A DNA stretch of 64,000 nucleotides, from contig NC_067208.1 of assembly GCF_026262505.1 (NCBI RefSeq), forward strand, positions 6,333,962-6,397,961. Reading direction: 5' to 3'. The notes under the pieces were generated by a model, which worked only from the letters and a program-made list of their open reading frames with translations, was not told where the DNA came from and made no database searches. This document shows, in pieces, positions 1 through 11,225 of this stretch. This DNA is from Trichomonas vaginalis G3 (lineage: Eukaryota > Parabasalia > Trichomonadida > Trichomonadidae). Every line of letters starts with the position of its first letter. Within the stretch, counting starts at the first letter, position 1. Both the position numbers and the translations under genes were made by a program.

Positions 1-1257
1 GATGATGAAGTTGAACAATCCATTGCTAATTATGCTGTAGGAATCGTAATTCTTCGTAATCCAGTTGTTGAAAAATCTCATTACTTGGAAAAACTTCTCT
101 ATGTCAGCATTGACTTGAGATGAGAACTTCTTGAACATTGCTTTCGATTCTTCTTTGCTGTAAACAATGATCGGATTGTAATTTGTGACTAATAAATAAT
201 CTAAGTCAGATGTCTTGTTCAAACTATGTGGTTGCTCTTGGAAAGGTACATAGTCTTTGTAAGAAGCACCAATTTCGTTGAAATATAAGCAAAGACCGCG
301 TTGTTTGAGTAAATCTGAAATTGAATGTGTTTCTTGTAAAAGACAAGCGCTGTAAAATATAAAAGCAGTGTTAGCGTTCTTGGATATTTCATCCATGAAA
401 GGTTGTTTCTCCATTTGAGGTGGAATTCCATTTTTTATTTTATTTGAACCGGAAAGGATGAGTTTATCAAATTGCATTGTGTAGTTTATGTTTTTCAGGG
501 AGAAAATTTCGGCTTTTGAGAGGTCGTAGCGAAATCTGTGATTATACATCTCAAGAATGATTTTTTCTTGAATTATCTGGTCATTTTGTGGTCTACCTTG
601 TTGCACACAGGCACAAATGTAGAGTTTTTGGTAGATTGCTGATGGTAAATTCGGATTTGATCTTAATATTGCTTCAATTATTTGTATTTTCTTGGGATTA
701 GTAGAGGGATTTTGTATAGAATCGATAATTAATTGATATCCTTTGATTGATAAATTATCAAACTTCATTTGGGAAATGGAATCAATTATTGTAAGAGCTT
801 CAGTTGCGTTTTTATAAAGACATTCAGGAAGACGATGTAGATAATTTTCTAGAGTTACTGAGAAGTATTGAGAAGGAGTATCTCGTTTAATACACTCACT
901 AAATGCATTTTTAACATTTCTCATCGCTTCTTCATAAGCAAGTGGATCAGAGTTATCATTCTTTAACGGAATCCTGTTAAGTAAGCAAAATAATGGACCA
1001 TATTGCGGAGGAGGTAAATTTGGAAATTTTTTTAATAGAGAAACAGATCCGTTCTTGGACATTAAGTACTGCAAACCGACGATGTATCGAACAAGATCCC
1101 ATTCTTCTTGATTGAAATTAGAAGGGGGAGGAGAAATTAGTGTATTGTGAAGAAGAAACTTTGTATCTTCATTTGGAGGTAATCCTCGTAATATAGAAAC
1201 TGCTTCTTGGAACTTTTCAGGCGTTTTGGCACAGAAAAGCTCAAGGATCTTCTCCAT
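1..1257 (-). CDS. Hypothetical protein, 5' part of a longer gene
   Basis: The minus strand is open from the ATG at 1257 to the left edge: 419 codons with no stop, so the 3' end lies outside the window. The protein starts MEKILELFCAK and reads as a mostly helical soluble protein with scattered proline turns (LPPPQYGPLF near residue 87). There is no signal peptide, membrane segment or motif I recognise. TCATA just before the ATG fits the trichomonad initiator TCA(Py)(T/A) and would give a 4-nt leader, which supports this start. It is a host gene of unknown function, and its long intact frame argues that it is real. Confidence 0.75.
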   Translation of the reverse strand, partial: MEKILELFCAKTPEKFQEAVSILRGLPPNEDTKFLLHNTLISPPPSNFNQEEWDLVRYIVGLQYLMSKNGSVSLLKKFPNLPPPQYGPLFCLLNRIPLKNDNSDPLAYEEAMRNVKNAFSECIKRDTPSQYFSVTLENYLHRLPECLYKNATEALTIIDSISQMKFDNLSIKGYQLIIDSIQNPSTNPKKIQIIEAILRSNPNLPSAIYQKLYICACVQQGRPQNDQIIQEKIILEMYNHRFRYDLSKAEIFSLKNINYTMQFDKLILSGSNKIKNGIPPQMEKQPFMDEISKNANTAFIFYSACLLQETHSISDLLKQRGLCLYFNEIGASYKDYVPFQEQPHSLNKTSDLDYLLVTNYNPIIVYSKEESKAMFKKFSSQVNADIEKFFQVMRFFNNWITKNYDSYSIISNGLFNFII

Positions 1258-1699
1258 TTATGAGTTGGAAAAAAATAAAGTAAATTTTGGAAAAAAAATG
1301 TTAAAATTTTAAATGTTTTATAATCACACAGATTTCTAATGTTTTTCATTTTTTGTTATAAGAAATTTTTTGTCAAAGCCAATTTTTTTTTCCATTCTCA
1401 ATTCTTAGCAAAGATCGATGCTAAATTCTACAATAAAATAAAGGATACCAAGACATACCTAATAATCAGGAAAGTCATACTTAGGGATGCAGACTTGGCA
1501 ATTCTGAGGTCATTTTGGCAATTCTTAAAAAAAAATTAAATTTAATTGAGTGGTCTAAGGCCGATAAACCAATATAAGGCTGTTTAGAACGTCTTGTGAT
1601 TGCAAATCTTGTTATGACTTTGTTACACTGACTAAAATTGTCAAAAAAAAAAAGAGCATCAATGATTAAGAAAGAAATGAAATGTTAAAACAATTGTTT
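1258..1699. other. Intergenic spacer, AT-rich
   Basis: This 442-bp spacer lies upstream of one minus-strand gene and downstream of the 3' end of the next. I see no convincing gene. A short open frame at 1339-1539 is AT-driven and has no recognisable composition. A stretch near 1546-1560 resembles a tRNA A box, but no cloverleaf can be drawn around it. Confidence 0.5.
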
Positions 1700-2482
1700 T
1701 CAATGATGTAACCAGAAAATAGGCCTACCATCTTGAATGTTCAATACTGCCAAAATTAATAAGGTAATCACCCCACATCTAAAAAGGCCTGATAAAAAAT
1801 CCAAAATGTCCCAGAAAATTAGATTTTCTTTCCACGATTTCAGACATAGACTATTGTTTCCAGGAAAATTTATATTGTATTTATAGAGAAACTCTTCTTT
1901 ATCTAATGAAATCATTTTTTTAACTGTAATTTCCTCATAATTATCAACTTGCGTTAGGAAAATTTTTTCATAAATTCCTTGTAAATTCATTATTGTGAGG
2001 AGTATATATAAAATTCGACCATATATGCTTGACATAAAATTTATAATTTTTGAATTTCTTTTGTTAAAGCAAAACAAGAGTGTATCAGGGTCGTCATGTA
2101 AAATATCGTGAAAATGGACGTATCTACGAGATTTCTCATTAACTTCTTCTAAAAAGTTATTGAATTTTTCTTTTGCATCTTCATTGAAAACATATTCTTC
2201 TTTGAATAGATAAACAGCTGCTTCATTTTCATATGTTCTAATTTTTAAAGGTTGGAATTGATATGAACTATAATTAAAATTGTATCTTGCTTCAATATGA
2301 TAATCAGTAGAATTATTAGCACTGTCATATGTTCTCAAAATTGTGAAATAAGAAATCACTGGTTGCTGTTTAAGGAATGATTTCAAAAATTTTACATCAT
2401 TTATATTGCGTAACATCATGAAGAAAGATTCTGATGAAAATTTTGTGAGGTTGTTTAATATACGAAATATACAAATGGGCAA
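1700..2482 (-). CDS. Hypothetical membrane protein
   Basis: The frame ends at 1700. The first in-frame ATG pair is at about 2419 (MMLRNIND). The frame is open upstream of that ATG for about 35 codons and would encode a strongly hydrophobic stretch (FILILIFLPICIF), so the original N terminus may have been a signal anchor whose ATG was lost. The C-terminal part is a second hydrophobic segment (GVITLLILAVLNI) followed by GRPIFWLHH. Between them lies a polar region rich in Asn, Lys, Phe and Tyr. I do not recognise the family. It is transcribed away from the integrase-like gene at 2641. A decayed start or a pseudogene is possible. Confidence 0.5.
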   Translation of the reverse strand: MPICIFRILNNLTKFSSESFFMMLRNINDVKFLKSFLKQQPVISYFTILRTYDSANNSTDYHIEARYNFNYSSYQFQPLKIRTYENEAAVYLFKEEYVFNEDAKEKFNNFLEEVNEKSRRYVHFHDILHDDPDTLLFCFNKRNSKIINFMSSIYGRILYILLTIMNLQGIYEKIFLTQVDNYEEITVKKMISLDKEEFLYKYNINFPGNNSLCLKSWKENLIFWDILDFLSGLFRCGVITLLILAVLNIQDGRPIFWLHH

Positions 2483-2640
2483 AAATATAAGTATTAAAAT
2501 AAATAGCCAGTGTAATGCATGAAAATTCGGTTCAATTCATTTTTGACACTTTACATATCAGATGTATTATCTAAGAATTATATTATAAAATAATAATTTT
2601 GTGTTTTATAAGTTTATTTGTATAAATTGATTCAAAAAAA

Positions 2641-3573
2641 ATGGAAAGACAAGAAGTGGATCTGCCAAATGAAAATCAGATTTATATTACGGCATATCTT
2701 GAATATTCTATTGGCAAAAAGACAGCAGACCAAGTTGCAAAAGATTTGCACATAGGTAGAAAAAAATTATTATTAAAATGGCAAGAACTTGGTTTAAATC
2801 CAAAAAAGCTCGGAAGACCAGAAACTCCTCTTAGAACAGATTTGTTACCAACCATTCACGAAATAAAAGCTAAGTACAATCTAGATTATAAAAAAGTTTT
2901 AGAGAGTTACATACATGATGACACAGTTTCATTTCACGATATGCTTAAATTATACGAAAAAGAGAATCTTTTCAAATTTCGGCGAGATCCAGAAAAAATT
3001 GATGAACATCCAAATCAGTATGTTTCCCAATACGTAAATCAGCAATGGCATACTGATTTAAAAAGCTTCAAAGAAGAGACAAATGGTACCAAGCATACTT
3101 ATCATTTAATTGCCTTTATCGATGACAGATCTCGTTTTTGTATTTATTACGAAATTCTTCCCGATAAAACAATGAAATCAACTTCAAAAGCTTTACAAAA
3201 TGCTATCGACTCTATCAAAATTATTCCATACGAACTTTTGACAGATAATGGATGCGAATTTACAGGAAAGGACTTCAAAAACGTTCTTCAAGTAAATGGC
3301 ATTCAACAACATCGGACAGAACCTTACACACCACAGTTAAATGGTAAAATAGAACGTTTTTGGCAAACAATCTTTTCGGCTCGCCCAGATTTTATCGAAA
3401 TAAGAGAATTTTTACCTCACGCAATAGAAGAATACAACACAGTATGGGTTCATACAGCTCTTAAAGATCTTTTCGGTGGAAAACCTACTCCAAAATCAAT
3501 TTGGGACCAGGGTCCTAAATGGACAAAGGACTTAAACCCAAATCCTGAGTTCGAAATACAGCCTCGTAACTAA
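2641..3573 (+). CDS. DDE integrase-like (rve fold) protein
   Basis: This complete frame of 310 aa has an N-terminal helix-turn-helix-like region (residues 15-60, TADQVAKDLHIGRKKLLLKW) followed by a retroviral-integrase-fold catalytic core. The acidic triad is visible: Asp in QQWHTDLKSF, Asp in LLTDNGCEF, and Glu in QLNGKIERFW. This is the pattern of IS3/IS481-type transposases and their eukaryotic relatives, of which trichomonads have many copies. The expected role is DNA cutting and strand transfer in the nucleus. No terminal inverted repeat or target duplication could be found around it, so it is either an old transposon that has lost its ends or a stand-alone gene. It is not similar to the Maverick integrases in this window beyond the fold. 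Confidence 0.8.
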   Translation: MERQEVDLPNENQIYITAYLEYSIGKKTADQVAKDLHIGRKKLLLKWQELGLNPKKLGRPETPLRTDLLPTIHEIKAKYNLDYKKVLESYIHDDTVSFHDMLKLYEKENLFKFRRDPEKIDEHPNQYVSQYVNQQWHTDLKSFKEETNGTKHTYHLIAFIDDRSRFCIYYEILPDKTMKSTSKALQNAIDSIKIIPYELLTDNGCEFTGKDFKNVLQVNGIQQHRTEPYTPQLNGKIERFWQTIFSARPDFIEIREFLPHAIEEYNTVWVHTALKDLFGGKPTPKSIWDQGPKWTKDLNPNPEFEIQPRN

Positions 3574-4158
3574 AAATAAAGTAAAAATACGAATAAACAT
3601 TTTATTATAATTTAAATAATTTTTTATTCATAAAGTAATACGATATATAGCTAAGCTATGTAAGGATATTCTGATGCTGAGAGTTTAAGGGTGCACACGA
3701 GAGGATCATGTAAACTTCAGAATTTAGAACCTTATTTTTAGGCATTATCTTGGCTACCTATTTAGGCTCGAAAAGCAAAAAATATCAAAAAATACAACTT
3801 GAGTCCATTATGACCCTTTCATGGAGGTAGTTTTTATCCGCTAGTATTTTCCCTTTGAATCTCTTTACAATTCGAAATCAAATTCAAATCTCAGTAGAAG
3901 AAAGGAAGAATCGACTTACTACGGTTGTAATACGAATAAATACATATATTTAATTATTTTTATTTACATAATAATTGTTTGAAGCTCATATTCCATCAAA
4001 TTTTTAAATAAAAACATTAAAATGTTGAAAATGTTCATATATTTTAATAGGGTTTTGGCACTTTATTGAGGAATTACTACATACAGAGTCGAACTGAACT
4101 TGATATTTTGAAATTTAAATTATTTATCAAAATTAAAATTTAACTTGAAATTTATAAT
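3574..4158. other. AT-rich spacer left of Maverick 1
   Basis: There is no open frame of note. The stretch near 3690 (TTAAGGGTGCAC) recurs inverted near 29650, on the other side of Maverick 1. This may be chance or a relic of an older repeat. Confidence 0.4.
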
Positions 4159-4164
4159 TATTTA
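4159..4164. repeat. Target site duplication of Maverick 1, left copy
   Basis: TATTTA directly precedes the poly-A start of the left terminal repeat and is repeated immediately after the right terminal repeat at 29089-29094. Mavericks/Polintons make 6-bp target duplications, so this fixes the element borders. Confidence 0.85.
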
Positions 4165-4420
4165 AAAAAAAAAAGGTAGTGGGGCCTCCAGGCACTTCGT
4201 GCCCTCTAGCCCTGAAGATGTTTAGTATAATGAAGTTTTTTTTTTCTTGGGATGGGCTTCCAGGCGCGTTGCGCCCTCTAGCCCATAAAAAATTTTTGAG
4301 AGTCGTCGCCGTTGACTTTTTTGTAGAGCACTCAAAATAGTATAACTTTGTCCGGACAAGTAAGGGTCTATCGTCGCTACAGGAAAAGTTACAGGCGTTC
4401 CAAGGAAGTATACTTTGAGA
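4165..4420 (+). repeat. Maverick 1 left terminal inverted repeat
   Basis: It starts with a poly-A run and GGTAGTGGGG and ends near TACTTTGAGA. The inverted copy is 28829-29088. It contains two GC-rich stem-loops (4181-4213 and 4254-4284) with TTC and GTT loops, and a palindrome TTGTCCGGACAA near 4350. The copies differ by only a few substitutions. Confidence 0.9.
4181..4284. repeat. Pair of GC-rich hairpins in the terminal repeat
   Basis: Hairpin a (4191-4203) is GGCACTTCGTGCC, a 5-bp stem with a TTC loop. Hairpin b (4263-4275) is GGCGCGTTGCGCC, with a GTT loop. Each is enclosed by an outer GGGC/AGCCC stem with the same internal bulges, TCCA and CTCT. Stem bases differ between the two hairpins but pairing is kept. 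The same pair lies inverted at 28965-29065. Confidence 0.8.
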
Positions 4421-4557
4421 AGCCTTTTCTCCCTTATAGAATGAGATAGGACGGTTATTTTACAAAACTGACAACACTTTGACCGAGTAGTTTTTTGTGC
4501 TGAACAAAAAGTGTCATATAAACATCTGTCAAAAACCGCTTTTTAACTTCACTTAAA

Positions 4558-7500
4558 ATGCCACGTAAGCTACGTAAGAATATACGTAAGAGGAAGAGAG
4601 CATTGAAACATCCAATAGTAAAACTGACACCACAACAACAGTTGCAACAACAAATGATGAATGACCCCACTATGTTGCAACAAAATGTCAAGCAACCCTA
4701 TGCTTTTAAACCGAGTTATTGGTGCACAGAGTGGAGGTTTAAGAGCGGCACTTTTAGCGAAAATGGCAGGCTATGGTGGAGCTGCAGACGGAACAGCTTA
4801 TAACCCTCAAAGTCAAATGAATTTGAGTTCACTCAAAAATCAAATAACAGATGTCAAAAAGTCAAACATAGACATACAGAAACAAATAAGTGAAAACGAA
4901 AAGAAACTAGAATATGACAGACACACAAAGAAACTCAATGAGTTAAACGTAGAGAAAAAGAAGAAAGAAGAACAACTGAAAGAACTAAGTACAGAGGAAT
5001 ATGCGAAAAAAGTGTCAGAAAAAGCAGCAGAAGTAGCAAAAATGGAACAAGATGTTATAAATTTGAAAAACCATACTACTCAATATAAAGTACTGAAAGA
5101 TGAAGAGATAAAACAAAAAGCCCTGAAGACATATATGGATAGCGATGAGTATAAAAAAGAAGTTGAAGCAAATGTAAAGGCAGAAAAACTTTTACAGTTG
5201 CAAAACCAAACCGTACAGTATGAAAACTTAGCACAAGAAAGTAAAAATAACGACGCAGCCATGCAAAAGGCAATGAAAAGCGCAGAATATATAAAAGCTA
5301 ATAATGACTGGTTAGATGCCCAAGCCAACGCTAAAGCAGCCCAACTTATAGGGTCAATAAGGACAAAAATACAAGCGGATGAAGACAATTCAAATGAAGC
5401 TTTAATGAATGCTGACTTTAAGAACGCCTTCGAAGCTCTTCATAGTAAGGTGAAACTAGTGAACGACTTCTCATCTGGAAAGAAACTGAAGTCTGAAGGT
5501 TTCGACAAAGAGTTAAGAGAAGTAGCACAAAATATGACGAAAATAACAGATGCAGCAACGAGACAGGCAGTTCAAAGTGCCTATGACGCCGTTAGAGCAA
5601 CTGTTGTGGAAAGTCAAGAAAAAGAGTTACAACAGACCAAAACAGACCTAGTAAATGCTTTCTTAAAAACGAAAAGTCAGGTAGGACATTATGCTGCAGA
5701 TGGAACATATGTGCCAGCTGGTGGAACTTATATACCAGCTGGTGGAACTTATATACTAGCTAGTGGAACTTATATACCACCAAACCCTCCAAGAGAAGCA
5801 CCTGCACCAGGACTACCTAAAACATTTACATCGTCACATGGACACAGACACAGGCATGCACCAAAACCAACACAACAACCAACAGTTCAAAATCCAGCAC
5901 AACAACCAACAGTTCAAAACACTGCACCACAACCAACAGTTCAAAACACTGCACCACAACCAACAGTTCAAAACACTGCACCACAACCAACAGTTCAAAA
6001 CACTGCACAGCAACAACCACAAACAGAGCAAGGACATAAAAGAAGTAGAGAACAAGGAAACCAAGAATTCTTAAAAATGCTTAAGGAAAATTATGGTTAC
6101 CCAGCTACTCTTGACTTTAGTGACAGATATAAAGAAGCTATTAGAAAGTTCAAGGAAGGAAATACTGACCCGAACCTATTTAGCTTTATGGTTCAGCACC
6201 AAATGGGATATAATTTCAAACCTGGAAAATACAAGCTCGCTAAGGGATATGATTTAATAGCATATCATCCAAATGACATGACTGAATTTACTCCGAGATA
6301 TTTGGTGTCAGAGATAAATGATAATTCAACTATCTTCATGAAACGCGTAAAAAATAGAGACGGAACGAAAGAAGAAAGGGTTATGAATGCGGATGACTTA
6401 GATAGGGAACTTTTTAAAAACGGTCTCGGAATATATGAAATGCCAGCAGATGAGGTACAAAAAACTCAACAGGAAGAAGTTCAGATACAACCAGACATGG
6501 AAGAAATAGTTCAGCAACAACAGCTAGAAGAGCCAGAAGGAAACGAACAAGTCCCTCCTTTGGAAACTAACTTCACAGAACTAGATGAAGATTTGGAACA
6601 GCCGAAAAATCTTGACCCTCAACAAGTGTATGCGGGGAATATGGAATCTTTCCAAGAGTCTAAGAAAAATTCGGCTGACATAGTAGAAGAATATCGAAAA
6701 ATGTTCGCCGACATACAAAAGACTCCAACATCAGATGAAAATATTCAGCATAGAATGGAAGAACTGAAAGAAAGTGTACGCAAATACAACAATCCTTTTT
6801 ACTTACGACCATATAACGTTCAATCTTTGGCTGAACTCGGTGAAAATAAAAGGTTAAATTTCACCAAAACATATAGAAATGAAACATTGTTTAAAGTTCA
6901 TTCAGAACCTAACCAATATGGAAACAAACCTACTTTTGTTTCTGCAGACTATGGAACTACAATGAGATGGGGTCATAAAGCTAATCCGGATAGGTGGTTC
7001 ATAAACTTACAACCACAATTCCAAGAAGTTGTAGACGCAATGGAAGTGAATGGTGAACCAGATATAGCTGGTATTTTCAGCGCGGCTTTAATGCCATTGA
7101 AAGATATGAAAGATGCAGATATTTTGGACCAGTATGAAATGAACATGGCTGATGGAAATATAACACCTGACGTTCTAGAACATTTATCTCAAAGAACTAC
7201 ACAGAACCATAGAGATGGTATATTTGGTGAAGAGTTTAGAAAGAAAGTTAGGGAGAGAGAAGGAAGAGAACCTATTGTACATGACCTTGCAAACGAAAGT
7301 TTGCAAAATGTCATAAAAACTTACTTTGCAGACAATGAACCGAGAATGGATGAATATTTAAGAAAACTCAAATGGACAGTACCAAATGAAATGTTAGTAT
7401 TGAAAAACATGTTCCATGACAAAATAAAACCAACTACAGAAATAAATGACGCAAGACTGAAACATTGGGTAAAAGCTTTCCCATTCACAAAAGATATTAT

Positions 7501-7825
7501 TGGTAACATGGAAAGAAAACCAGAATGGCTACAAAAACATATATTTGGAAACGAGCTTATTCCATATGGACAAGCTCTGTTTGAAGAGCTTGAACCGGAA
7601 ACTCAGGAAAGAGTCATGCAAACAATACGCGAAGACTCAAATACAAACTATGACAAAATCTTTCTAGGATATAGGTTACCTGAGATGGGCGACCAGAGCC
7701 CAAAGGCAAAAAGGACATGGGAAATTTACAACATACTAGGTGAACATGAGGCAAAGATGCAACAACTTGAAGCAGAGGGCAAGTTACCAAAAGCGACACC
7801 AAAGAAGAAGAGTAGAACAAAGTGA
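4558..7825 (+). pseudogene. Maverick 1: long helical, Gln-rich protein
   Basis: This is the first gene inside the left repeat, part of the fossil element; its main open stretch codes for about 1050 aa. Visible parts: a very basic start (MPRKLRKNIRKRKRAL), a long charged coiled coil (about 4840-5650), four 21-bp repeats coding GGTYIPA-like units (5699-5782), five 27-bp repeats coding QPTVQNTAP units (about 5870-6010), then a C-terminal globular region of about 580 aa that I do not recognise. A basic head, coiled coil and repeat linker suggest a structural or virion-associated protein, but that is inference. Maverick 2 has no clear counterpart. Confidence 0.65.
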
Positions 7826-7990
7826 AAATAGTGAAGAAGTAACTTCATCTAGTGAAAGTAGTGGCAATGAAGGAAAAAGAAGAGTTAAAGATTCAGTTAA
7901 AAACTCAGTCAGGAAGAAAGTAAAGCTTGGTCCGAGTGGGTTCTATTATGACATATAAATCCAACTATTCTATATTTTTACCCATATGAA

Positions 7991-9552
7991 ATGTACGCCG
8001 CTCAGAATATAACGCCAACAGTTTTGGATGCCATGAACGGAAATGTTTCCGAATGGTATAACGAATGCGACAATGCCATTAGAAGGTCAGAAATAGTTCC
8101 TGGAACTTACGAATATACAACTGCTGTTTCTTATGGAAACGTAGGTGAGTTTGGAGAAGGTTCTTCAACAACAGTAGATATTGCTTGCGACAGGTTTCAT
8201 ATTATTTCTATTGACAACTCATTCTTATACGTGGAACAAGACATTGAAATAAACCTTCTGCCAAGTTGTCTGACAAGAAAGGTTGCAATGGAATTTTCTA
8301 TGTCGGATACCAATATGCTCCAGAAGTTTTCATGGATATAAGATATATTCTAACTCTGACTTAGTTCAAACAGTAACATGGGCAAACTATGAATGGTTCG
8401 CTTTGAGAAACTCAGTACAACCACAAGCTAGAGAACAAACAGACCAGTATGCAAATATTGAGAAAATAAAAGACTTGACCCTAACGTTCCAGGAGTTTAT
8501 GTTAACCTTTCTGGTTCAGATGGAACTGCTGCCACTAAAGTAAAACTGAAACTTAGAGTTCCTTTGTCATCTTTCCTCATCTTCAGGTTTTTAAGATACT
8601 TGCCAAACTGGGCAGGAAAAATTTCTATTGAACTTACTCCAAGCAAAAATAACTTAGTCATTGCACCAACACAAGACCATTCACTATTACAGACGTAAAG
8701 GGAACAAATCAAACGTCATTCGCCGAATTTTGCAAAGACAAAGTTGACTTAGACTTTGGTTTCTAAACTTCAACAATGAAGTAAACTATTATTTCAATGC
8801 TGCTGGAACTGCTTGGGACCCAGTTAAGTTTACATGCGAAAAAATTTGAATGCAAGAGAATAGAAAGCAGACTTGCAGTCTATATGTTGGACCCAGATAT
8901 TTCAAATGCTTTAGCTGCCAAAATATATTGCAGTTCCACTTATGTTCCCTATACACCAAATATCTGTCAAAGACTTTGCAGGTGAAGTTGGACCAAAATC
9001 CAGGAGCCGAAGGTGCAAGAACAGATATTGCTTTAACAACTGCAATGAAACATGCAGATACTATGTTTGTACTGTTCAGACGAACTATAAATGACTATTC
9101 TTGTTTCTACAACCCCGGTATTAAATATCATATAACATAGATGGCAAATATTATCTCAAGAGAAGAATATTCTACAGTTGAGGATATGAGGTCATACAAC
9201 TTGACATTAGATGCTATGAACTTAACAACAACTTCACAACAACCATTAACCCTGAATGCAAAGTTCTATTATGCCATATGTGAAAGTATGGACTCATACA
9301 GGAGGTCAAAAAACTCAATATACAAATGGAGACGCGTTCAAACTTTTGGCTTGGCATTCCATTTGCTGACTCAGAAGACTTTTGGGTGGTATTTCAACTG
9401 TTGGTACTGTACAAATACAATATACTGGTGACAGAGACGGTCCAGATGAATTGAAAGCAAAGAAGTTTACAAAACCAATAGCACTTTTCACGGAAGATGC
9501 TCTTTTGAAGATTCGTTCGATGAAACCTGCTGGGGCTCCTCAGATTGCATAA
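7991..9552 (+). pseudogene. Maverick 1: major capsid protein region
   Basis: This fossil region codes for pieces of a protein matching the Maverick 2 capsid region at 32802-34375. A diagnostic stretch is LPNWAGKISIELTPSKN here versus IPAFAGNIQLKVKFSSD there. Polintons of many protists encode a double-jelly-roll major capsid protein of this size, and the beta-strand-rich composition fits. The upstream box TTTTTACC lies just before the ATG at 7991, as for other genes of the element. It is broken. Confidence 0.65.
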
Positions 9553-9737
9553 CGACAGCTTCCATCGAGCAGATTTTGGCAGCAGGTCAGTAAGTTGTTC
9601 TTGAACTGACTTCTCTCCGTCATATTGACAGTACGCCAGTTTTGACATAATATTGTATTATAAACTTACCTTTAGAAATATCTGTAAGTTTTTGAAGTTA
9701 TTTTTTGTCTGCTTCAAGAACTTTCACACCATTTCAG

Positions 9738-9908
9738 TTATACCAACTTCTTTGCTTTATGGAAATATTTTGGTTCAGCAAATATTGCTATTCTATAACA
9801 TTTACCATTGTTTGTATAAAGAACTATTCTGTCAATGTATTTGTATTGTTTGTGTGTGTAAACTTTGTTCTGCTTTTCAATTTCGAAGAGATATCCGAAT
9901 ACGTCCAT
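9738..9908 (-). CDS. Maverick 1: small hypothetical protein (56 aa)
   Basis: This short complete frame starts at the ATG at 9908 (MDVFGYLFEIEKQ). The start sits opposite the + gene start at 9927, and the 18 bp between them read as an A/T promoter box on both strands. The composition is charged with alternating hydrophobics (YIDRIVLYTNNGKCYRI) and looks like a small folded protein. No family is recognised. Confidence 0.5.
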   Translation of the reverse strand: MDVFGYLFEIEKQNKVYTHKQYKYIDRIVLYTNNGKCYRIAIFAEPKYFHKAKKLV

Positions 9909-9926
9909 CTTTTTATTCTAAGTAAA

Positions 9927-10493
9927 ATGTCATTTCCGAAAAATAGAAGCGTGAGTGTTTCAAAAGGTTTTAATGGCGGTGGCAGATGTGAAGTTAAATT
10001 CACCAACTCAAACAAACAGTCAAAGTGTTATTGTCAATGTCAAAGACAGAGATGTTGAAGTGGGGAAACCATACGAAGACGAAGATGGTATAACAATTGT
10101 TCCTGTAAAAGAACAACCAACATATCCTGAAGTTAGCAGAGACTTAAGTTCTGTTGCAGATATTCGAAACGACTACCAACAACTGAAAGACAAACTTCAA
10201 ACTCAGGAGAAGATTTGTCAAGCTTTAGTATAATGTTAAACTTGGTCGAACACAACCCTGTAAAAGTGAACTCATATGTCATTGCACCTCATGAAGTTTT
10301 GAAAGAACTATTGAAACTTTTGACAGAGGCAGACGATATAAACATCAAAGAAATAGAACCCGACATTAGTTGCTGTGGTGTTTCATATAATGTCATTGAC
10401 AAGATATACGTTATGAAAGGAGGTGAAACGTTGAACTTAAAGTATAGTTTCCCAGACGTCATAAAATATTTGACGACCACAACATTTCATTAA
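9927..10493 (+). pseudogene. Maverick 1: counterpart of the Maverick 2 gene at 49435-50076
   Basis: This fossil region has a polar, disordered N-terminal part and a C-terminal folded part containing EPDISCCGVSYNVIDKIYV. The Maverick 2 gene on - at 49435-50076 has EIECCGQTPLFMKIGNIRI at the equivalent place. Both lie next to the second capsid-like gene, so a structural or assembly role is plausible. The family is unknown to me, and the region is not open throughout. Confidence 0.5.
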
Positions 10494-10511
10494 AGTTTAT
10501 TTGCTAAGTAA

Positions 10512-11225
10512 ATGGCAGAAGACATAATGGTTTATACTATTACGACTAAAAACCCTGAGTCATATAATTCTATAACAACAAACTTACAAAGTCCTCAAGG
10601 ACGATATTGTAAACTAACCTTAAACACAATGACGACTAAAGCCTGTTTTGCTCTTTTGACACCAGAAGACTTTATTGTTGTGAATGGTAAAAAATACTCC
10701 TTTGAAGATACTTACTCAGATATACCACCAACAGGTTTTGTTGACTTATTTAATACTTTAAGTACGGGTGTAACATGTGCTGCAACTAGAGCAGGTTTCA
10801 TTATGTTTGGATGTCCGACTGAGTTTACTATAAACGATATGAGCTATAATACAAAACTTATTTCTGGTTTTACTACCAACAGTTTCCTATAACAGGAAAA
10901 GGTGTCATACAAGGAATGTCTATTCCATTGACATTAAGCACACCAATCTTATATATTGTTTCAAACTTAGGTTCAAAGTGTTATTCGAATGTTGACAGAA
11001 AACTATTATGACCAAAAGATACTTATGCGTATAAACAATACTTTCTCTGCTGGTTTGCCTATTGTTCATTCGAATGCAGAATTTTCAACCTTAGTGAACT
11101 CAAACACTTTGGCAAGTATAACGTTGACATTAGTTGACGCAAACTTTGTTCCTGTAAAACTTTTATGTCCTATGTATTTGTCAATGACGGCAGAAAGTTT
11201 CGAATTGGAAGATGCAAACTGGTGA
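10512..11225 (+). pseudogene. Maverick 1: second capsid-like protein region
   Basis: This fossil region resembles the intact-looking Maverick 2 gene at 48474-49238 in length, beta-rich composition and neighbourhood. LTPEDFIVVNGKKYSFEDT here aligns in style with ITDETDFMELEIDDKRSF there. By position and size it could be the minor capsid (penton) protein that Polintons pair with the major capsid protein. That assignment is inference. It is broken. Confidence 0.5.

Noticed and set aside
1539-1620. tRNA-like stretch (GAGTGGTCTAAGGC A box and GATTGCAAATC B-box-like)
   Set aside because: No acceptor or D-stem pairing can be drawn on either side; at most a tRNA relic or chance in AT-rich DNA.
3574-4158. 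Inverted relation between TTAAGGGTGCAC near 3690 and GTGCACCCTTAA near 29650 as ends of a larger element enclosing Maverick 1
   Set aside because: Only 12 bp match and the flanking bases do not align; Maverick 1 already has its own ends and target duplication.
4340-4360. Eleven-base match AACTTTGTCCG between Maverick 1 terminal repeats and several array hairpins (for example 30626-30675), suggesting guide-target pairing
   Set aside because: Too short; with many hairpin arms tested against 64 kb on both strands a match of this length is expected by chance.
5826-6064. Open frames on - (Cys/Trp/Leu/Val-rich) opposite the Gln-rich repeats
   Set aside because: Shadows of the 27-bp repeat in the real gene on +; their composition is set by the repeat.
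9653-9925. Hydrophobic open frame on +
   Set aside because: Antisense shadow of the small gene at 9738-9908 on -, whose start box and composition are more credible.
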